From Enteractinococcus fodinae (GTDB lineage Bacteria > Actinomycetota > Actinomycetes > Actinomycetales > Micrococcaceae): a stretch of DNA of 64,000 nt. The notes below the pieces were generated by a model that saw nothing but the letters and a program-made list of their open reading frames with translations, was not told the DNA's origin and ran no database searches. Of this stretch, positions 1 to 9,472 are shown piece after piece. The translations under genes and the position numbers were made by a program. The DNA is taken from contig NZ_JAVDYJ010000001.1 in the NCBI RefSeq assembly GCF_031458395.1, positions 1,860,001 through 1,924,000 on the forward strand, in the 5' to 3' direction. Every line of letters begins with the position of its first letter. Within the stretch, counting starts at the first letter, position 1.

Positions 1-679
1 GCTGCGGGTCATGTCCGACGAACAGATCCACAACATTGGCCACAGGGCCCGGATACGCGATGGCAAAGGCCACGATGCGACCCTGGTGCCGCGTGACGAA
101 GGCCTGCTGAGCCCCGGATTGCGGTGCTAGTAACAGTTGCTGGGCTTGTGTGATGCTGAGACTCGATGGATCCCAGTGGTGCGTGGCGTTGTAGTATTCG
201 GCAGCGACCTTCGATAATTCCACTGAGCCGGTGGCCAGTTGTTCGACCTCGATATCAGGGGCCTCGAAGGTGCCGGCGGCAACAATAACCCGCTGAGAGC
301 GCTGTATCTGGCCGAACCCATGGGCCTGGAGCCACGCAGCGGTAGCATCGTCACCGGCCACCGAGCGTGCTTTCAGCGCGGTATCAGTTGGTATGCGTTC
401 CACAAGCTGGGCCAACAGTGCACTGCCGAACCCCCGGCGTCGTTGCAGCGGAGCGGTCTCGATAAAACACCACATCCGCATTGGATGGATGGCTTGTGCT
501 CGAATCGCTCCGGCTGCAACTGGGACGCCGTCGTCTTCAGCGACGAGACACACACCAGAAGGGTCTTGCGTTGAAGGCCCTAACATGGTGCGGTCGTAGT
601 GGTGTTGTGCGCTTGCTGGATCACCGAAAATCTCCAGTAACCGCAGATCGTCGCCTTCTTGCCATTCACGGATGTGCAC
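1..679 (-). CDS. GNAT-family N-acetyltransferase, C-terminus cut by window edge
   Basis: Reading leftward from a GTG at 679 there is an open frame to the window edge (226 codons, no stop seen). The GTG follows the glyS stop directly (TAAGTG), so the gene is probably translationally coupled to glyS. The product begins HIREWQEGDD and carries the GNAT acetyl-CoA loop pattern around residue 90 (APLQRRRGFGSALLAQL), preceded by the usual hydrophobic strand (MWCFIE). A second half follows with weaker GNAT-like features (AFVTRHQGRIVAFAI), which suggests a two-domain acetyltransferase. The substrate cannot be read from sequence. The 3' end lies outside the window. Confidence 0.75.
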   Translation of the reverse strand, partial: MHIREWQEGDDLRLLEIFGDPASAQHHYDRTMLGPSTQDPSGVCLVAEDDGVPVAAGAIRAQAIHPMRMWCFIETAPLQRRRGFGSALLAQLVERIPTDTALKARSVAGDDATAAWLQAHGFGQIQRSQRVIVAAGTFEAPDIEVEQLATGSVELSKVAAEYYNATHHWDPSSLSITQAQQLLLAPQSGAQQAFVTRHQGRIVAFAIAYPGPVANVVDLFVGHDPQ

Positions 680-2056
680 TTAGAGTCCTAAGCGCTCTGC
701 CAGGTAGTGCTCGACCTGATCCAAGGACACGCGTTCTTGAGCCATCGAGTCGCGATCACGAACAGTGACGGCGTTGTCCTCCAGCGAGTCGAAGTCAAAG
801 GTGACACAGTAGGGCGTGCCGATTTCGTCGTGACGACGGTAGCGACGCCCGATGGCACCGGCATCGTCATAATCGATGTTCCAACGTTTGCGCAGCTGAT
901 CCGCCAGCTGGTTTGCAGGTTCTGCCAACTCAGCTTTCTTCGATAGCGGCAGGACAGCCGCTTTGAAGGGTGCCAAACGTGGATCTAGGCGCAGCACCGT
1001 GCGCTTATCGACGCCACCTTTTGCATTGGGAGCCTCATCTTCGGCATAGGCGTCGACGAGGAATGCCATCAGTGACCGGGTCAGGCCCCATGATGGCTCA
1101 ATGACGTACGGGGTGTAGTGCTCTTCGGTGGCTTGGTCGAAGTATTGCATCTTCGTGCCGGAACCCTTGGTGTGATTCGATAAGTCGAAGTCTCCACGGT
1201 TGGCGATACCCATCAGTTCGCCCCAGTCACTGCCGGCGAATCCGAATTTGTATTCCAGGTCGATGGTCACCGATGAATAGTGGGCCCGTTCGCCGTCTGG
1301 CACATTGTATTGGCGCAGATTATCGGGGTTCAGGCCCAGGTCGAAGAACCAGTCCTGGGCGAGGTTTACCCAGGTGTCGAACCACTGATCGGCTTGGGTC
1401 GGTGGGACGAAGTACTGGATTTCCATTTGTTCAAATTCGCGGGTGCGGAAGATGAAGTTGCCCGGTGTGATCTCGTTGCGGAACGCTTTACCGATCTGGC
1501 CCATCCCAAACGGTGGTTTTTTGCGGGCTGTGTTGACCACATTGAGGAAGTTCAGGTACATACCCTGGGCGGTTTCTGGGCGAAGGTAGTGCAGCCCTTC
1601 GTCATCAGCCACTGGGCCCAGGAAGGTCCGGATCAAACCCGAGAAGGTGCGTGCTTCGGTCATTTGTCCGCGAGTGCCACAATTTGGGCAGACCAATTCT
1701 TCACGTTCTGGGGTGCGACCGTGTTTGGCTTCGAAGGCCTCAATGAGGTGATCATCGCGGTGGCGGTGGTTACACGCCATGCATTCGGCCAGCGGATCCA
1801 CAAACGTTTCGACGTGGCCGGAAGCCTCCCACACTTGGCGTGGCAGGATAATGGAAGAGTCCAACCCGACCATGTCGCCGCGTCCTCGAACGAAGGTATT
1901 CCACCACTGAGATTTAATGTTTTCTTTCAGTTCAACGCCGAGTGGACCATAGTCCCATGCAGAGCGTGAACCGCCATAAATCTCACCGGCCTGGAAGACA
2001 AATCCGCGGCGTTTTGCCAGGTTAATAACCTGGTCGAGAGTGGACGGTTGTGCCAT
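680..2056 (-). CDS. glyS: Glycyl-tRNA synthetase (dimeric class II type)
   Basis: The enzyme charges tRNA-Gly with glycine in the cytoplasm. The protein (458 aa from the chosen start) opens with the typical [17 protein letters not shown], followed by [13 protein letters not shown], the class II core ([21 protein letters not shown]) and the C-terminal anticodon-binding domain. This is the single-chain alpha2 type used by Actinobacteria, and its length is normal. ATG 2056 (MAQPSTLDQ) is preferred over ATG 2074 because a GGAAAG Shine-Dalgarno sequence lies about 10 nt upstream of it, inside the longer frame. A GNAT gene follows without a gap, so the two are probably co-transcribed. Confidence 0.96.
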   Translation of the reverse strand: MAQPSTLDQVINLAKRRGFVFQAGEIYGGSRSAWDYGPLGVELKENIKSQWWNTFVRGRGDMVGLDSSIILPRQVWEASGHVETFVDPLAECMACNHRHRDDHLIEAFEAKHGRTPEREELVCPNCGTRGQMTEARTFSGLIRTFLGPVADDEGLHYLRPETAQGMYLNFLNVVNTARKKPPFGMGQIGKAFRNEITPGNFIFRTREFEQMEIQYFVPPTQADQWFDTWVNLAQDWFFDLGLNPDNLRQYNVPDGERAHYSSVTIDLEYKFGFAGSDWGELMGIANRGDFDLSNHTKGSGTKMQYFDQATEEHYTPYVIEPSWGLTRSLMAFLVDAYAEDEAPNAKGGVDKRTVLRLDPRLAPFKAAVLPLSKKAELAEPANQLADQLRKRWNIDYDDAGAIGRRYRRHDEIGTPYCVTFDFDSLEDNAVTVRDRDSMAQERVSLDQVEHYLAERLGL

Positions 2057-2169
2057 GGAGGTATCACTTTCCATTATCGAAAATTACACATTTGATTGTG
2101 AGGCTGGGATTAACCTTCAACTAGTTTAGGTTAGTCGAAACTTTGATGCTGGTGAGTGACAATAGAATT

Positions 2170-2400
2170 ATGAGCACCAATAGCGAAACCCTAATAATCC
2201 GTGACGAGATGATCCGATTGGGGCAAGCACTCAAACTTGCCAACGTCGTGGAAGACGGCGTCGACGCGCGAGAGGTCATCAGCGCCGGCGAGATTTTAGT
2301 CAACGACGAAGTTGAGACTCGGCGCGGCAGGCAGCTTCGAGCCGGTGACGTCATCACCATTACGCAACTTGATCTCGACGTGATCATTGAGACCGAATAA
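2170..2400 (+). CDS. Small S4-domain RNA-binding protein
   Basis: The product is a 76-residue protein that is essentially one S4 RNA-binding fold: IRLGQALKLANVV, then GEILVNDEVETRRGRQLRAGDVI. The Asn-Asp-Glu and Arg-Gly-Arg segments are the usual S4 signature. It resembles the YaaA/YbcJ type of free-standing S4 proteins, which bind ribosomal or other structured RNA; the target here is unknown. ATG 2170 (MSTNSETL) is the likely start; the upstream ATGs at 2143 and 2146 add residues not typical of the family. It is divergent from glyS, with about 113 bp between the two starts. Confidence 0.8.
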   Translation: MSTNSETLIIRDEMIRLGQALKLANVVEDGVDAREVISAGEILVNDEVETRRGRQLRAGDVITITQLDLDVIIETE

Positions 2401-2513
2401 CGTCCCCTCCCAGCTGATGCCGACTATTAGTTTTGGCACAACACCCTTGTCCGCCACAGGTCAGATACTTACAGTTGAGATTGTGAACTGATTCTTTTTG
2501 AAAGGCCAGATCT

Positions 2514-4160
2514 ATGACTGAAGCATCACACTCAACTCGACCCAACGTGCTCCTCATTTTTGCTGACGACCTTGGTCAAGGGGATGTGTCGTGCTTCAAC
2601 CCCAACGCCGGCTGGGAGACTACAAACATGGACCGCCTGGCGTCTGAGGGCATGCGATTCTACGATTCCCACGCCACCAGCGCGCTGTGTACGCCCTCAC
2701 GGTATGGCCTATTGACCGGACGCTACAACTGGCGCTCGCGACTCAAACGACTGGTGTTACCCGGTGACTCCGAATCACTGATTGAAAAGGATCGGCTGAC
2801 ACTGGCGCAATTTCTGTCCGACCGCGGATATACGACCGCGGTGGTCGGGAAATGGCACTTAGGACTGGACTGGCAGTTATTAGAACACGGCAACGATCTC
2901 GACCGGTATGGGCTGTCGGTTGATGAACATCCCATTCCCCATACTCGGTTCGGTCGCCATGGCAACTTCAATGCCGGCCAGCAGTGGGAGGTCGAAGGGG
3001 CAGACATTGACTACAGCAAACCGGTTACTTTCGGCCCCAATGACCTTGGTTTCGACTACTCTTTCATCACCGCCGCCTCGCACGATCAGCCGCCCTTCGT
3101 GTACATCGAAGATGGACAAGCCCAAGGCATCCCGACCAAATTCGGCGGCGATCAGTGGCAACTCGACCGGGCCACTTCCTCGCAGTGGGACCAGATTCAG
3201 AAAGGACCCATGGTCGAGGACTTTGATGTCACACGCCTGGTGCAAGACTTCCAGGACAAGGCCCTTGACGTGCTCCACGGGATGTTAGAAGGCGACGATC
3301 CGTGGTTCTTATATGTCCCCTCACACTTAGTGCACGGGCCGATCATTCCAAATGAGCCGTGGCAGGGGCGTTCGGGTCTGGGACCCTACGGGGATTTCGT
3401 GTTGCAGTTTGATGACTACGTCGGCCAACTGGTTCAGGCCGTTGATGACGCCGGGCAGCGCGAGAATACCATCGTCATCGTGACCTCGGATAACGGCGTC
3501 TCTCCGGTGGCTGGTTTGCCCGACCTGCGCGCCCAAGGCCATGATCCGTCGAATGGCTGGCGTGGGGCGAAGGCCGATATTTGGGAAGGTGGTCATCGCG
3601 AACCGTTTATTGTGCGGTGGCCTGAGGTTATCGAGCCCGACACAACCTCGGATCATCTCATCTCGCACTCGGATGTTTTTGCTACCCTGTCAGAAGTCTT
3701 AGGTGAGCAACTGCCTGAGACCGCCGCGGAAGACTCCGTGTCGCAACTCCCCGTATGGCAGGGCTCGGACCGTGCTGTTCGACAGGATGTGGTTGCCTCA
3801 TCGGGTGGTGGCGGTCTGGCTATCCGCCAGGGCGACTGGAAGCTCGACTGCGTCACCGATGGCGACGGTTTCCAATCGTTGATGGCACAGCCCGCTGGTG
3901 AAGAAGCCACCCGCTATAAGCCCGCCCAACTGTACAACCTGGCCGAGGATCCCACCGAGACCACCAATCTCCTAGAACAATACCCCGACAAAGTCAGCGA
4001 GCTAGCGCAATTGCTTGCCGAACACATTCGACGCGGCCGCTCCACCCAGGGCGCCCCACAATCCAATGATGCCGGGACCCCAACCAACCGCTGGATGCAG
4101 ATCGAATGGCTCGATGATGCAGACGAGGTCATCTCGCAGTGCAGGACGCATGTCTCCTGA
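2514..4160 (+). CDS. Sulfatase (formylglycine-dependent, arylsulfatase family)
   Basis: This 548-aa alkaline-phosphatase-superfamily sulfatase hydrolyses sulfate esters; the substrate is not predictable. It starts with the metal-binding strand NVLLIFADDLG. Cys59 lies in LCTPSRYGLLTGR, the CxPxR signature whose Cys must be oxidised to formylglycine. VVGKWHLGL and IVTSDNG supply further active-site residues. No signal peptide or membrane segment is visible, so it probably acts in the cytoplasm. A GAAAGG ribosome binding site precedes ATG 2514. The next gene, encoding the maturing enzyme, overlaps its 3' end by 11 bp, so enzyme and activator are made together. Confidence 0.93.
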   Translation: MTEASHSTRPNVLLIFADDLGQGDVSCFNPNAGWETTNMDRLASEGMRFYDSHATSALCTPSRYGLLTGRYNWRSRLKRLVLPGDSESLIEKDRLTLAQFLSDRGYTTAVVGKWHLGLDWQLLEHGNDLDRYGLSVDEHPIPHTRFGRHGNFNAGQQWEVEGADIDYSKPVTFGPNDLGFDYSFITAASHDQPPFVYIEDGQAQGIPTKFGGDQWQLDRATSSQWDQIQKGPMVEDFDVTRLVQDFQDKALDVLHGMLEGDDPWFLYVPSHLVHGPIIPNEPWQGRSGLGPYGDFVLQFDDYVGQLVQAVDDAGQRENTIVIVTSDNGVSPVAGLPDLRAQGHDPSNGWRGAKADIWEGGHREPFIVRWPEVIEPDTTSDHLISHSDVFATLSEVLGEQLPETAAEDSVSQLPVWQGSDRAVRQDVVASSGGGGLAIRQGDWKLDCVTDGDGFQSLMAQPAGEEATRYKPAQLYNLAEDPTETTNLLEQYPDKVSELAQLLAEHIRRGRSTQGAPQSNDAGTPTNRWMQIEWLDDADEVISQCRTHVS

Positions 4161-5025
4161 ACTCACCGAGCTGGTGACGATCCCTGGTGGCACCTCGTGG
4201 CAGGGGTCTGACGACTTCTACCCGGAAGAAGCACCCCGTACTCAGGTGACAGTGGAGAGCTTCGAGTTGGAACGCCACCCGGTGACCAACGCGCAGTTCG
4301 CAGCATTTGTGGCCGATACGGGGTGGGTTACGACAGCCGAACGTCCCATCCCCGATGACGTCGTGGGGATACCACCCGAGATGCGGGCTCCTGGATCCTT
4401 AGTCTTCACCCCCACGACCGGGCCAGTGGACTTATTGCGCTGGGAATTATGGTGGCGATGGGTTCCGGGCGCCAACTGGCGGCACCCCGGCGGCCCAGCA
4501 TCCGACCTTGCCGGGCTCGATCACCACCCCGTGGTGCACGTGTCCTACGAAGATGCTCAAGCGTATGCGACATGGGCCGGTCGACGTCTTCCCACTGAAA
4601 CCGAATGGGAGCATGCGGTTGCTTCGCCAGCGGGTCACGCCTATGCATGGGGTGCTGAGTTCATGCCCGCCGGACAGCTGATGGCCAACACCTACCAGGG
4701 CAACTTTCCCTATGAAAATACCGGAGCCAACGGGTGGGTCGGCACCAGCCCGGTCGGAGCATTCCCGCCGACAAAACATGGATTGTTCGACATGATCGGC
4801 AACGTGTGGGAGTGGACAACCAGCGACTTCAGCTCCGTCCGAGACTCGCCGTCTTCGTGTTGTGCAGCTCCGACCGATCCGGCATCCGACGCCGAGCACC
4901 TCGTGGTAAAAGGAGGCTCTCATCTGTGCGATCCCACATACTGTGCCCGGTACCGGCCCGCAGCCCGGCAACCACAAAGCCCCGACTCGGCCACCACTCA
5001 CCTCGGATTCCGGTGTGCCCGCTAA
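4150..5025 (+). CDS. Formylglycine-generating enzyme (SUMF1/FGE family)
   Basis: This 291-aa protein converts the signature Cys of type I sulfatases to C-alpha-formylglycine. Diagnostic parts are the start VTIPGGTSWQGSDDFYPEEAP, HPVTNAQFAAFV, RLPTETEWEHA, GLFDMIGNVWEWT and the C-terminal SHLCDPTYCARYRPAAR, which holds the two active-site/copper-binding cysteines five residues apart. ATG 4150 lies inside the sulfatase gene (11-bp overlap, different frame), which indicates coupled translation. The preceding sulfatase carries the matching LCTPSR target, so the substrate assignment follows from context. No secretion signal is visible. Confidence 0.93.
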   Translation: MSPELTELVTIPGGTSWQGSDDFYPEEAPRTQVTVESFELERHPVTNAQFAAFVADTGWVTTAERPIPDDVVGIPPEMRAPGSLVFTPTTGPVDLLRWELWWRWVPGANWRHPGGPASDLAGLDHHPVVHVSYEDAQAYATWAGRRLPTETEWEHAVASPAGHAYAWGAEFMPAGQLMANTYQGNFPYENTGANGWVGTSPVGAFPPTKHGLFDMIGNVWEWTTSDFSSVRDSPSSCCAAPTDPASDAEHLVVKGGSHLCDPTYCARYRPAARQPQSPDSATTHLGFRCAR

Positions 5026-5135
5026 CTAGCAACATCAGATAACCATCCGGTAAACCGAGAGCGGTGCCATGCGTCTTGTCGTGGCAATCCGTAGCATAAA
5101 ACTGCAAGGAAATAACCCCGTTCTAGGAGGATGTT

Positions 5136-6182
5136 TTGCGCGCAGTAGTGTTCGAAGACTGGAAAACGTTTCCGGTGCTCAAAGACGTAGAAAAACCCAC
5201 GCCTGGTCCCGGTGAAGTGTTACTCAAAGTAGCCGGAGCCGGTGCCTGCCACTCAGATGTGGCAATCTTCCAGGACTACGATGCTGATTTTAACCCCGCG
5301 GGTTTATCGACCGGCTTTGTGCTGGGGCATGAAAACGCCGGTTGGGTTGAAGAGGTCGGTCAGGGGGTCACCGGTTTCGATCAGGGCGACGCGTATTTGG
5401 TGTATGGTCCAGTCGGTTGCGGCCGGTGTAAGGCCTGTTCCCGAGGCCAAGATACGTATTGTGAAAATGCTGCGACCAACCCGTATCCGGGCATCGGCTT
5501 AGGCCGTGATGGCGGGATGGCCGAATACGTCTCGGTGCCGGCACGTAACTTGGTTCCCTTGGGTGACGCTGATCCAGCCACAGCGGCGCCGCTGGCTGAT
5601 GCTGGGCTCACGCCCTATCACGCGATCAAGCTTGCGCTACCAAAATTAGCGGGCGCAGATACCTACGCGCTGGTTATTGGTCTCGGGGGTCTCGGCCTGT
5701 TGGGCGTACAGATTCTTCAAGCTCTGACGGGGGCGACGATTATCGCCACGGACATGAAAGAGGATGCGATGGCCGAAGCTGAACAGCTTGGTGCCGTCAC
5801 GGTGCCGGGTGGCGACGATCAGGCCGCAAAAATCCGTGAGCTGACCGGTGGCAAGGGTGTCGATGCCGCGTTTGATTTCGTGGGTGTCTCCCCCACGATT
5901 AACGCCGCGATGCAATCCATGGCGGTACAGGGTCGACTCACGGTGTTAGGTATCGCGGGGCAGCCCTATGAGTGGACGTTTTATACCACGCCCTATGAGG
6001 TGGAACTGACCAACAGTTACTGGGGCACTATCGAGGACTTACATGAAGTCGCGGACCTGTTCCGGGCTGGCAAGATCGCACCGAAAGTGACCAAGTATCC
6101 CATGGACAAAGCCTTAGACGCTTATCAAGATCTCGTAGATGGGAAGGTGTCGGGTCGCGCCGTGGTCACGCCTCACGGCTAG
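5136..6182 (+). CDS. Zinc-dependent alcohol dehydrogenase, NAD(P)-binding
   Basis: This 348-aa MDR-superfamily dehydrogenase has the catalytic-zinc Cys in GACHSDV and GHENAG. The four-Cys structural zinc loop reads GCGRCKACSRGQDTYC. The Rossmann fold starts around residue 180 with VIGLGGLGLLGVQ. Its length is normal for NAD+-dependent alcohol or diol dehydrogenases of Actinobacteria. The start is TTG 5136, placed 5 nt after a perfect AGGAGG; the ATG at 5131 is in another frame and hits a stop at once. It is separated from the sulfatase pair by about 110 bp, so it probably has its own promoter. The substrate is unknown. Confidence 0.9.
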   Translation: MRAVVFEDWKTFPVLKDVEKPTPGPGEVLLKVAGAGACHSDVAIFQDYDADFNPAGLSTGFVLGHENAGWVEEVGQGVTGFDQGDAYLVYGPVGCGRCKACSRGQDTYCENAATNPYPGIGLGRDGGMAEYVSVPARNLVPLGDADPATAAPLADAGLTPYHAIKLALPKLAGADTYALVIGLGGLGLLGVQILQALTGATIIATDMKEDAMAEAEQLGAVTVPGGDDQAAKIRELTGGKGVDAAFDFVGVSPTINAAMQSMAVQGRLTVLGIAGQPYEWTFYTTPYEVELTNSYWGTIEDLHEVADLFRAGKIAPKVTKYPMDKALDAYQDLVDGKVSGRAVVTPHG

Positions 6183-6255
6183 TCCTGCACTGCTTGAGCC
6201 GGGGTGGAGGGCTACCCAGTCTGAAGCCTCGGCCCGAGGGGCTGTCGAAGGTGGT

Positions 6256-6882
6256 CTAGACGTGCACCTTCAGAAAGCCCAGGAAATCATTGATTTCTTG
6301 CGGGTGGATGCCGTGACCAATTCCCTGGTACGTTTTTTCGACCAGGTTTACTCGCGGACGCAACCAGTTGGCAGTTTGTGCAATCCGATCGGCTGCGACA
6401 ATGGGATCTTCCGGGTCGTATCCCCAAAACATCAACTGGTTGGAGGTTGCGAACGCTTCGTCGTCAAATAGGTCATCGAGCTCGGCGGCTTCGATCACGA
6501 AACCCGACAGGCCGATCACGGTTGGGTAGAATCCGGGGCGCATCCGCATCAGCGAGGTGGCCATCGCCATGCCCTGGGAAAAGCCCAGCAAGGACACACT
6601 GCGGTACTGGTCAGCGACCGACTGGACCCACTCGTCTAATTGCACGATGGCGGTCCGGACTTCTTCGGCATTTGCTTCAAGCTCGGTCGAGATCGGGAAC
6701 CAGCAGTAGCCCCCGAAATGCGGTGGCAGCTGCTTGGGCGCTTGAACGCTGGCGATGGTGAAGCGATCATCGAAGTAGTTGCCCAGAGGAAACAGGTCGT
6801 TTTCATCGGCACCGAAGCCGTGCAGAAAGACTACGAGGTCTGTATCTGGGCGCGGTTCGTCGTGTGACCAGCGAACATGCAT
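6256..6882 (-). CDS. Phospholipase/carboxylesterase family alpha/beta hydrolase
   Basis: This 208-aa serine esterase of the YpfH/LYPLA-like family has an oxyanion region (VVFLHGFGADENDLFPL), a nucleophile elbow (LLGFSQGMAMA), an Asp near VAADRIAQT and a C-terminal His in YQGIGHGIHP. It is the third gene of the leftward metY-metX unit, 4 bp after metX. Its physiological ester is unknown; a link to O-acetylhomoserine metabolism would be speculation from position only. Confidence 0.88.
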   Translation of the reverse strand: MHVRWSHDEPRPDTDLVVFLHGFGADENDLFPLGNYFDDRFTIASVQAPKQLPPHFGGYCWFPISTELEANAEEVRTAIVQLDEWVQSVADQYRSVSLLGFSQGMAMATSLMRMRPGFYPTVIGLSGFVIEAAELDDLFDDEAFATSNQLMFWGYDPEDPIVAADRIAQTANWLRPRVNLVEKTYQGIGHGIHPQEINDFLGFLKVHV

Positions 6883-6886
6883 GCGG

Positions 6887-8017
6887 TTAAAGTCCTAACG
6901 TCTTGATCATCTCGTCGGCCACTTGGTGCAGGTCGGTGAGAAAGCCATCATGTCCGATGGGCGAGTCGATCAGGTGCACCGGAGTGTGCGGACCGAAGTC
7001 AGCTGCCAGTTGGTAACTTTGTTCTGGGAAGTACAGCCTATCGGAATTGACCGCGGCGATGAACGGTGTTGCGCTGATCTTGGCCACCGCTGCAGCCTGT
7101 CCCCCACGGCCACGCCCGACATCGTGCGACATGAGCGCTTCCGTCAGGGCGATGTAGGAGTTCGCGTCGAACCGACCGGCCAAGTCCTGAGCCTTGTAGT
7201 TCAGGTAGGACTCAACTTGGTAGCGACCCTGCCGGGCTGCAACCGGGGAGCCCAGCGGGTTCTCATTACCTTGAAACTTGCGACCGAAGCGCACGTTGAG
7301 TTCCGGCTCGGAACGATAGTTAATGTGGGCGATTCGACGCGCAATCCCCAGGCCTTGAATTGGTGCCGGTCCGCCGTAGTAGTCTCCGCCCTTGAAGTTT
7401 GGATCTAGCCGAATGGCTTCGACTTGTGCTTGTGCAAACGCGATCTGTTCGGCGGTGGATTGCCCGCCGCAGGCGATGACTCCAACACCCGAAACACGAT
7501 CCGGATACATTGCGGCCCACTCCAGAGCACGCCCACCACCCATGGACCCTCCCAGCACCGCGTGGAAGCGTTCAATCCCAAGGATGTCGGCAAGCTTGGC
7601 TTCGGCGTTTACAGCATCCCGGATCGTAACGAACGGGAACCGTGACCCGTAGGGCCGGTTGTGCTCATCTAACGATGAAGGGCCGGTTGACCCGTAGCAC
7701 CCGCCGACCATATTGGTCGCAATGACAAACCATTTATTGGTATCGATGGGCTTGCCGGGCCCAACCAGGTATTCCCACCAGCCCGCTTCGGGCGCCAGTT
7801 GCGAAGACGCTACATGGCTGTCACCGGTGAGGGCATGCTGGATCAGGATGGCATTGGTTTTTGTCTTGTTGAGGGTCCCCCAGGTTTCATAGGCAAGCTC
7901 AACATTTGGCAGGTACCCGCCGGTCTCAAAATGTAATTCGCCAATCGCGACTGTGGTGAGCGCTGACTGGCCTACGTATGTCGCCGGGTCGGTCACTGAT
8001 TCTAGATCCAATGACAT
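6887..8017 (-). CDS. metX: Homoserine O-acetyltransferase
   Basis: MetX transfers acetyl from acetyl-CoA to L-homoserine, the committed step towards methionine. The 376-aa alpha/beta-hydrolase-fold protein contains NAILIQHALTGDSHV, the nucleophile elbow VLGGSMGGGRALEWA (Ser of GGSMGG), and the C-terminal catalytic Asp and His (VHLIDSPIGHDGFL). Its length matches the family. It lies 14 bp downstream of metY, so both should respond to the SAM-IV riboswitch in front of metY. Confidence 0.96.
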   Translation of the reverse strand: MSLDLESVTDPATYVGQSALTTVAIGELHFETGGYLPNVELAYETWGTLNKTKTNAILIQHALTGDSHVASSQLAPEAGWWEYLVGPGKPIDTNKWFVIATNMVGGCYGSTGPSSLDEHNRPYGSRFPFVTIRDAVNAEAKLADILGIERFHAVLGGSMGGGRALEWAAMYPDRVSGVGVIACGGQSTAEQIAFAQAQVEAIRLDPNFKGGDYYGGPAPIQGLGIARRIAHINYRSEPELNVRFGRKFQGNENPLGSPVAARQGRYQVESYLNYKAQDLAGRFDANSYIALTEALMSHDVGRGRGGQAAAVAKISATPFIAAVNSDRLYFPEQSYQLAADFGPHTPVHLIDSPIGHDGFLTDLHQVADEMIKTLGL

Positions 8018-8031
8018 GACCTCACTCCTTG

Positions 8032-9369
8032 TTAGTTCGTGGCAACGGCATCAAAGCCGGACTGCAGATCGTCGAGAATGTCTGTGATGTCTTCGATGCC
8101 TACCGAGAGACGGACCAGGCTCGGGTTGACACCGGCTGCTAGCTGCTCAGCTTCAGAAAGCTGACTGTGGGTCGTGGTAGCCGGATGAACAACAAGTGAC
8201 CGCACATCTCCGAGGTTCGCGACCAGTTTGTGCAACGTCAGCGATTCAGCAAATTTCTGTCCTGCGGTCGCGCCACCGACGATATTGAAGGCCACTATTC
8301 CGGAGGTACCGTTGGGCAAGAGCTGCTGCGCCCGGTCGTACCAGGGGGAAGATTTCAGCCCGGAGTATTGCACGCTTTCGACCTGCGGGTGCGCCTCGAG
8401 CCATTCAGCAACTCGCTGTGCATTTGCTATGTGGCGTTCCATGCGCAGCGAAAGCGTTTCGAGCCCTAGGTTGATCAAATACGCACTAAACGGTGAGGCT
8501 GAATTCCCCATGTCACGCAACAGCTGGGTGCGGATGCGCAAGATGTAGGACAGGTTTGCCCCCAGTGGGCCGTTGGGGCCAAAATCGGTTCCGAACACCA
8601 AGCCGTGATAAGACTCATCGGGTTCGTTAAACCATGGGAATTTTTCAGGATTGGCTGTCCAGTCGAAATTGCCGGAGTCCACGATGACCCCACCCAGACC
8701 GTTGGCGTGACCGCTGAGGTATTTGGTGGTGGAGTGGATGACTACATCGGCTCCGTGTTCAAACGGACGGATGAGCGTTGGCGGAGTTAAGGTCGAGTCC
8801 ACGATCAGCGGGATACCGGCTTCATGTGCGATATCGGCCACCGCTGGAAGGGCGAGCACATCGGCCTTAGGGTTGCCTAAGACTTCTGAAAAGAGTGCTT
8901 TGGTGTTGGGTTTGATCGCTTGGCGCCACTCGTCGAGGTTGTGCGGATCTTCGACGAAGATCGTTTCAATACCCAACCGTGGCAGCGTGTGTTTGAACAA
9001 GTTTTGCGTCCCGCCATACAGCGAGGCCGAGACCGCAACCGAGTCACCGCTACCAGCCACGTTCAGGATGCTCAGCGTCGTGGCTGATTGTCCTGAGGAC
9101 AGCAGCACCGCACCAACGCCACCTTCCAAGGCGGCTATCTTATTTTCGACCGCATCGGTTGTGGGGTTTGTGATGCGGGAATAAATCGGTCCCAGCTCGG
9201 AGAGTCCGAAACGGCCGGCGGCAGTGGCAGTATCAGGAAAATTGAAGCTGGTCGTCTGGTAGATGGGCAGCTGTGTCGAGCCGTACTCAGAATCCACATC
9301 CATTCCAGAGTGGATCTGACGGGTCGAGATACCCCAAGTGGACTGATCAGTGATGTCGCGTTGTGCCAA
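8032..9369 (-). CDS. metY: O-acetylhomoserine sulfhydrylase / aminocarboxypropyltransferase
   Basis: This PLP enzyme makes homocysteine directly from O-acetylhomoserine and sulfide. It has the Cys/Met-metabolism fold-type I features: SGQSATTLSILNVAGSGD, the PLP lysine in VIHSTTKYLSGH, and a C-terminal SLVVHPATTTHSQL. I prefer the TTG at 9369 (MAQRDITDQ, 445 aa) because AAGGAG lies 9 nt before it; the ATG at 9387 has a GAAGG only 1-2 nt upstream. The AAGGAG is also the sequence masked in the riboswitch expression platform. First gene of metY-metX-esterase. Confidence 0.95.
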   Translation of the reverse strand: MAQRDITDQSTWGISTRQIHSGMDVDSEYGSTQLPIYQTTSFNFPDTATAAGRFGLSELGPIYSRITNPTTDAVENKIAALEGGVGAVLLSSGQSATTLSILNVAGSGDSVAVSASLYGGTQNLFKHTLPRLGIETIFVEDPHNLDEWRQAIKPNTKALFSEVLGNPKADVLALPAVADIAHEAGIPLIVDSTLTPPTLIRPFEHGADVVIHSTTKYLSGHANGLGGVIVDSGNFDWTANPEKFPWFNEPDESYHGLVFGTDFGPNGPLGANLSYILRIRTQLLRDMGNSASPFSAYLINLGLETLSLRMERHIANAQRVAEWLEAHPQVESVQYSGLKSSPWYDRAQQLLPNGTSGIVAFNIVGGATAGQKFAESLTLHKLVANLGDVRSLVVHPATTTHSQLSEAEQLAAGVNPSLVRLSVGIEDITDILDDLQSGFDAVATN

Positions 9370-9448
9370 GTGGAAAGACTCCTTCATACCTTCAAGGGGT
9401 CTTCTCAACGCCCGTCTGCCGCGCAGCTAATGACGTGCGCGAAGACCC
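9369..9448 (-). promoter_or_regulatory. Expression platform of the metY riboswitch with competing stems
   Basis: On the minus strand GGGTCTTC (9448-9441) can pair perfectly with GAAGACCC (9404-9397). The same right-hand segment continues as GACCCCTT and can instead pair, with one mismatch, with AAGGAGTC, which contains the metY Shine-Dalgarno. The two pairings cannot coexist, so ligand-dependent masking of the ribosome binding site is a plausible mechanism. No U-tract terminator is seen. This is a structural inference from base complementarity. Confidence 0.6.
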
Positions 9449-9472
9449 GCGCTTGTCTCAATTTGTCATGAG

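Noticed and set aside
1280-1969. A 229-codon plus-strand frame opposite glyS
   Set aside because: It is a shadow of the glycyl-tRNA synthetase gene, which is complete on the other strand.
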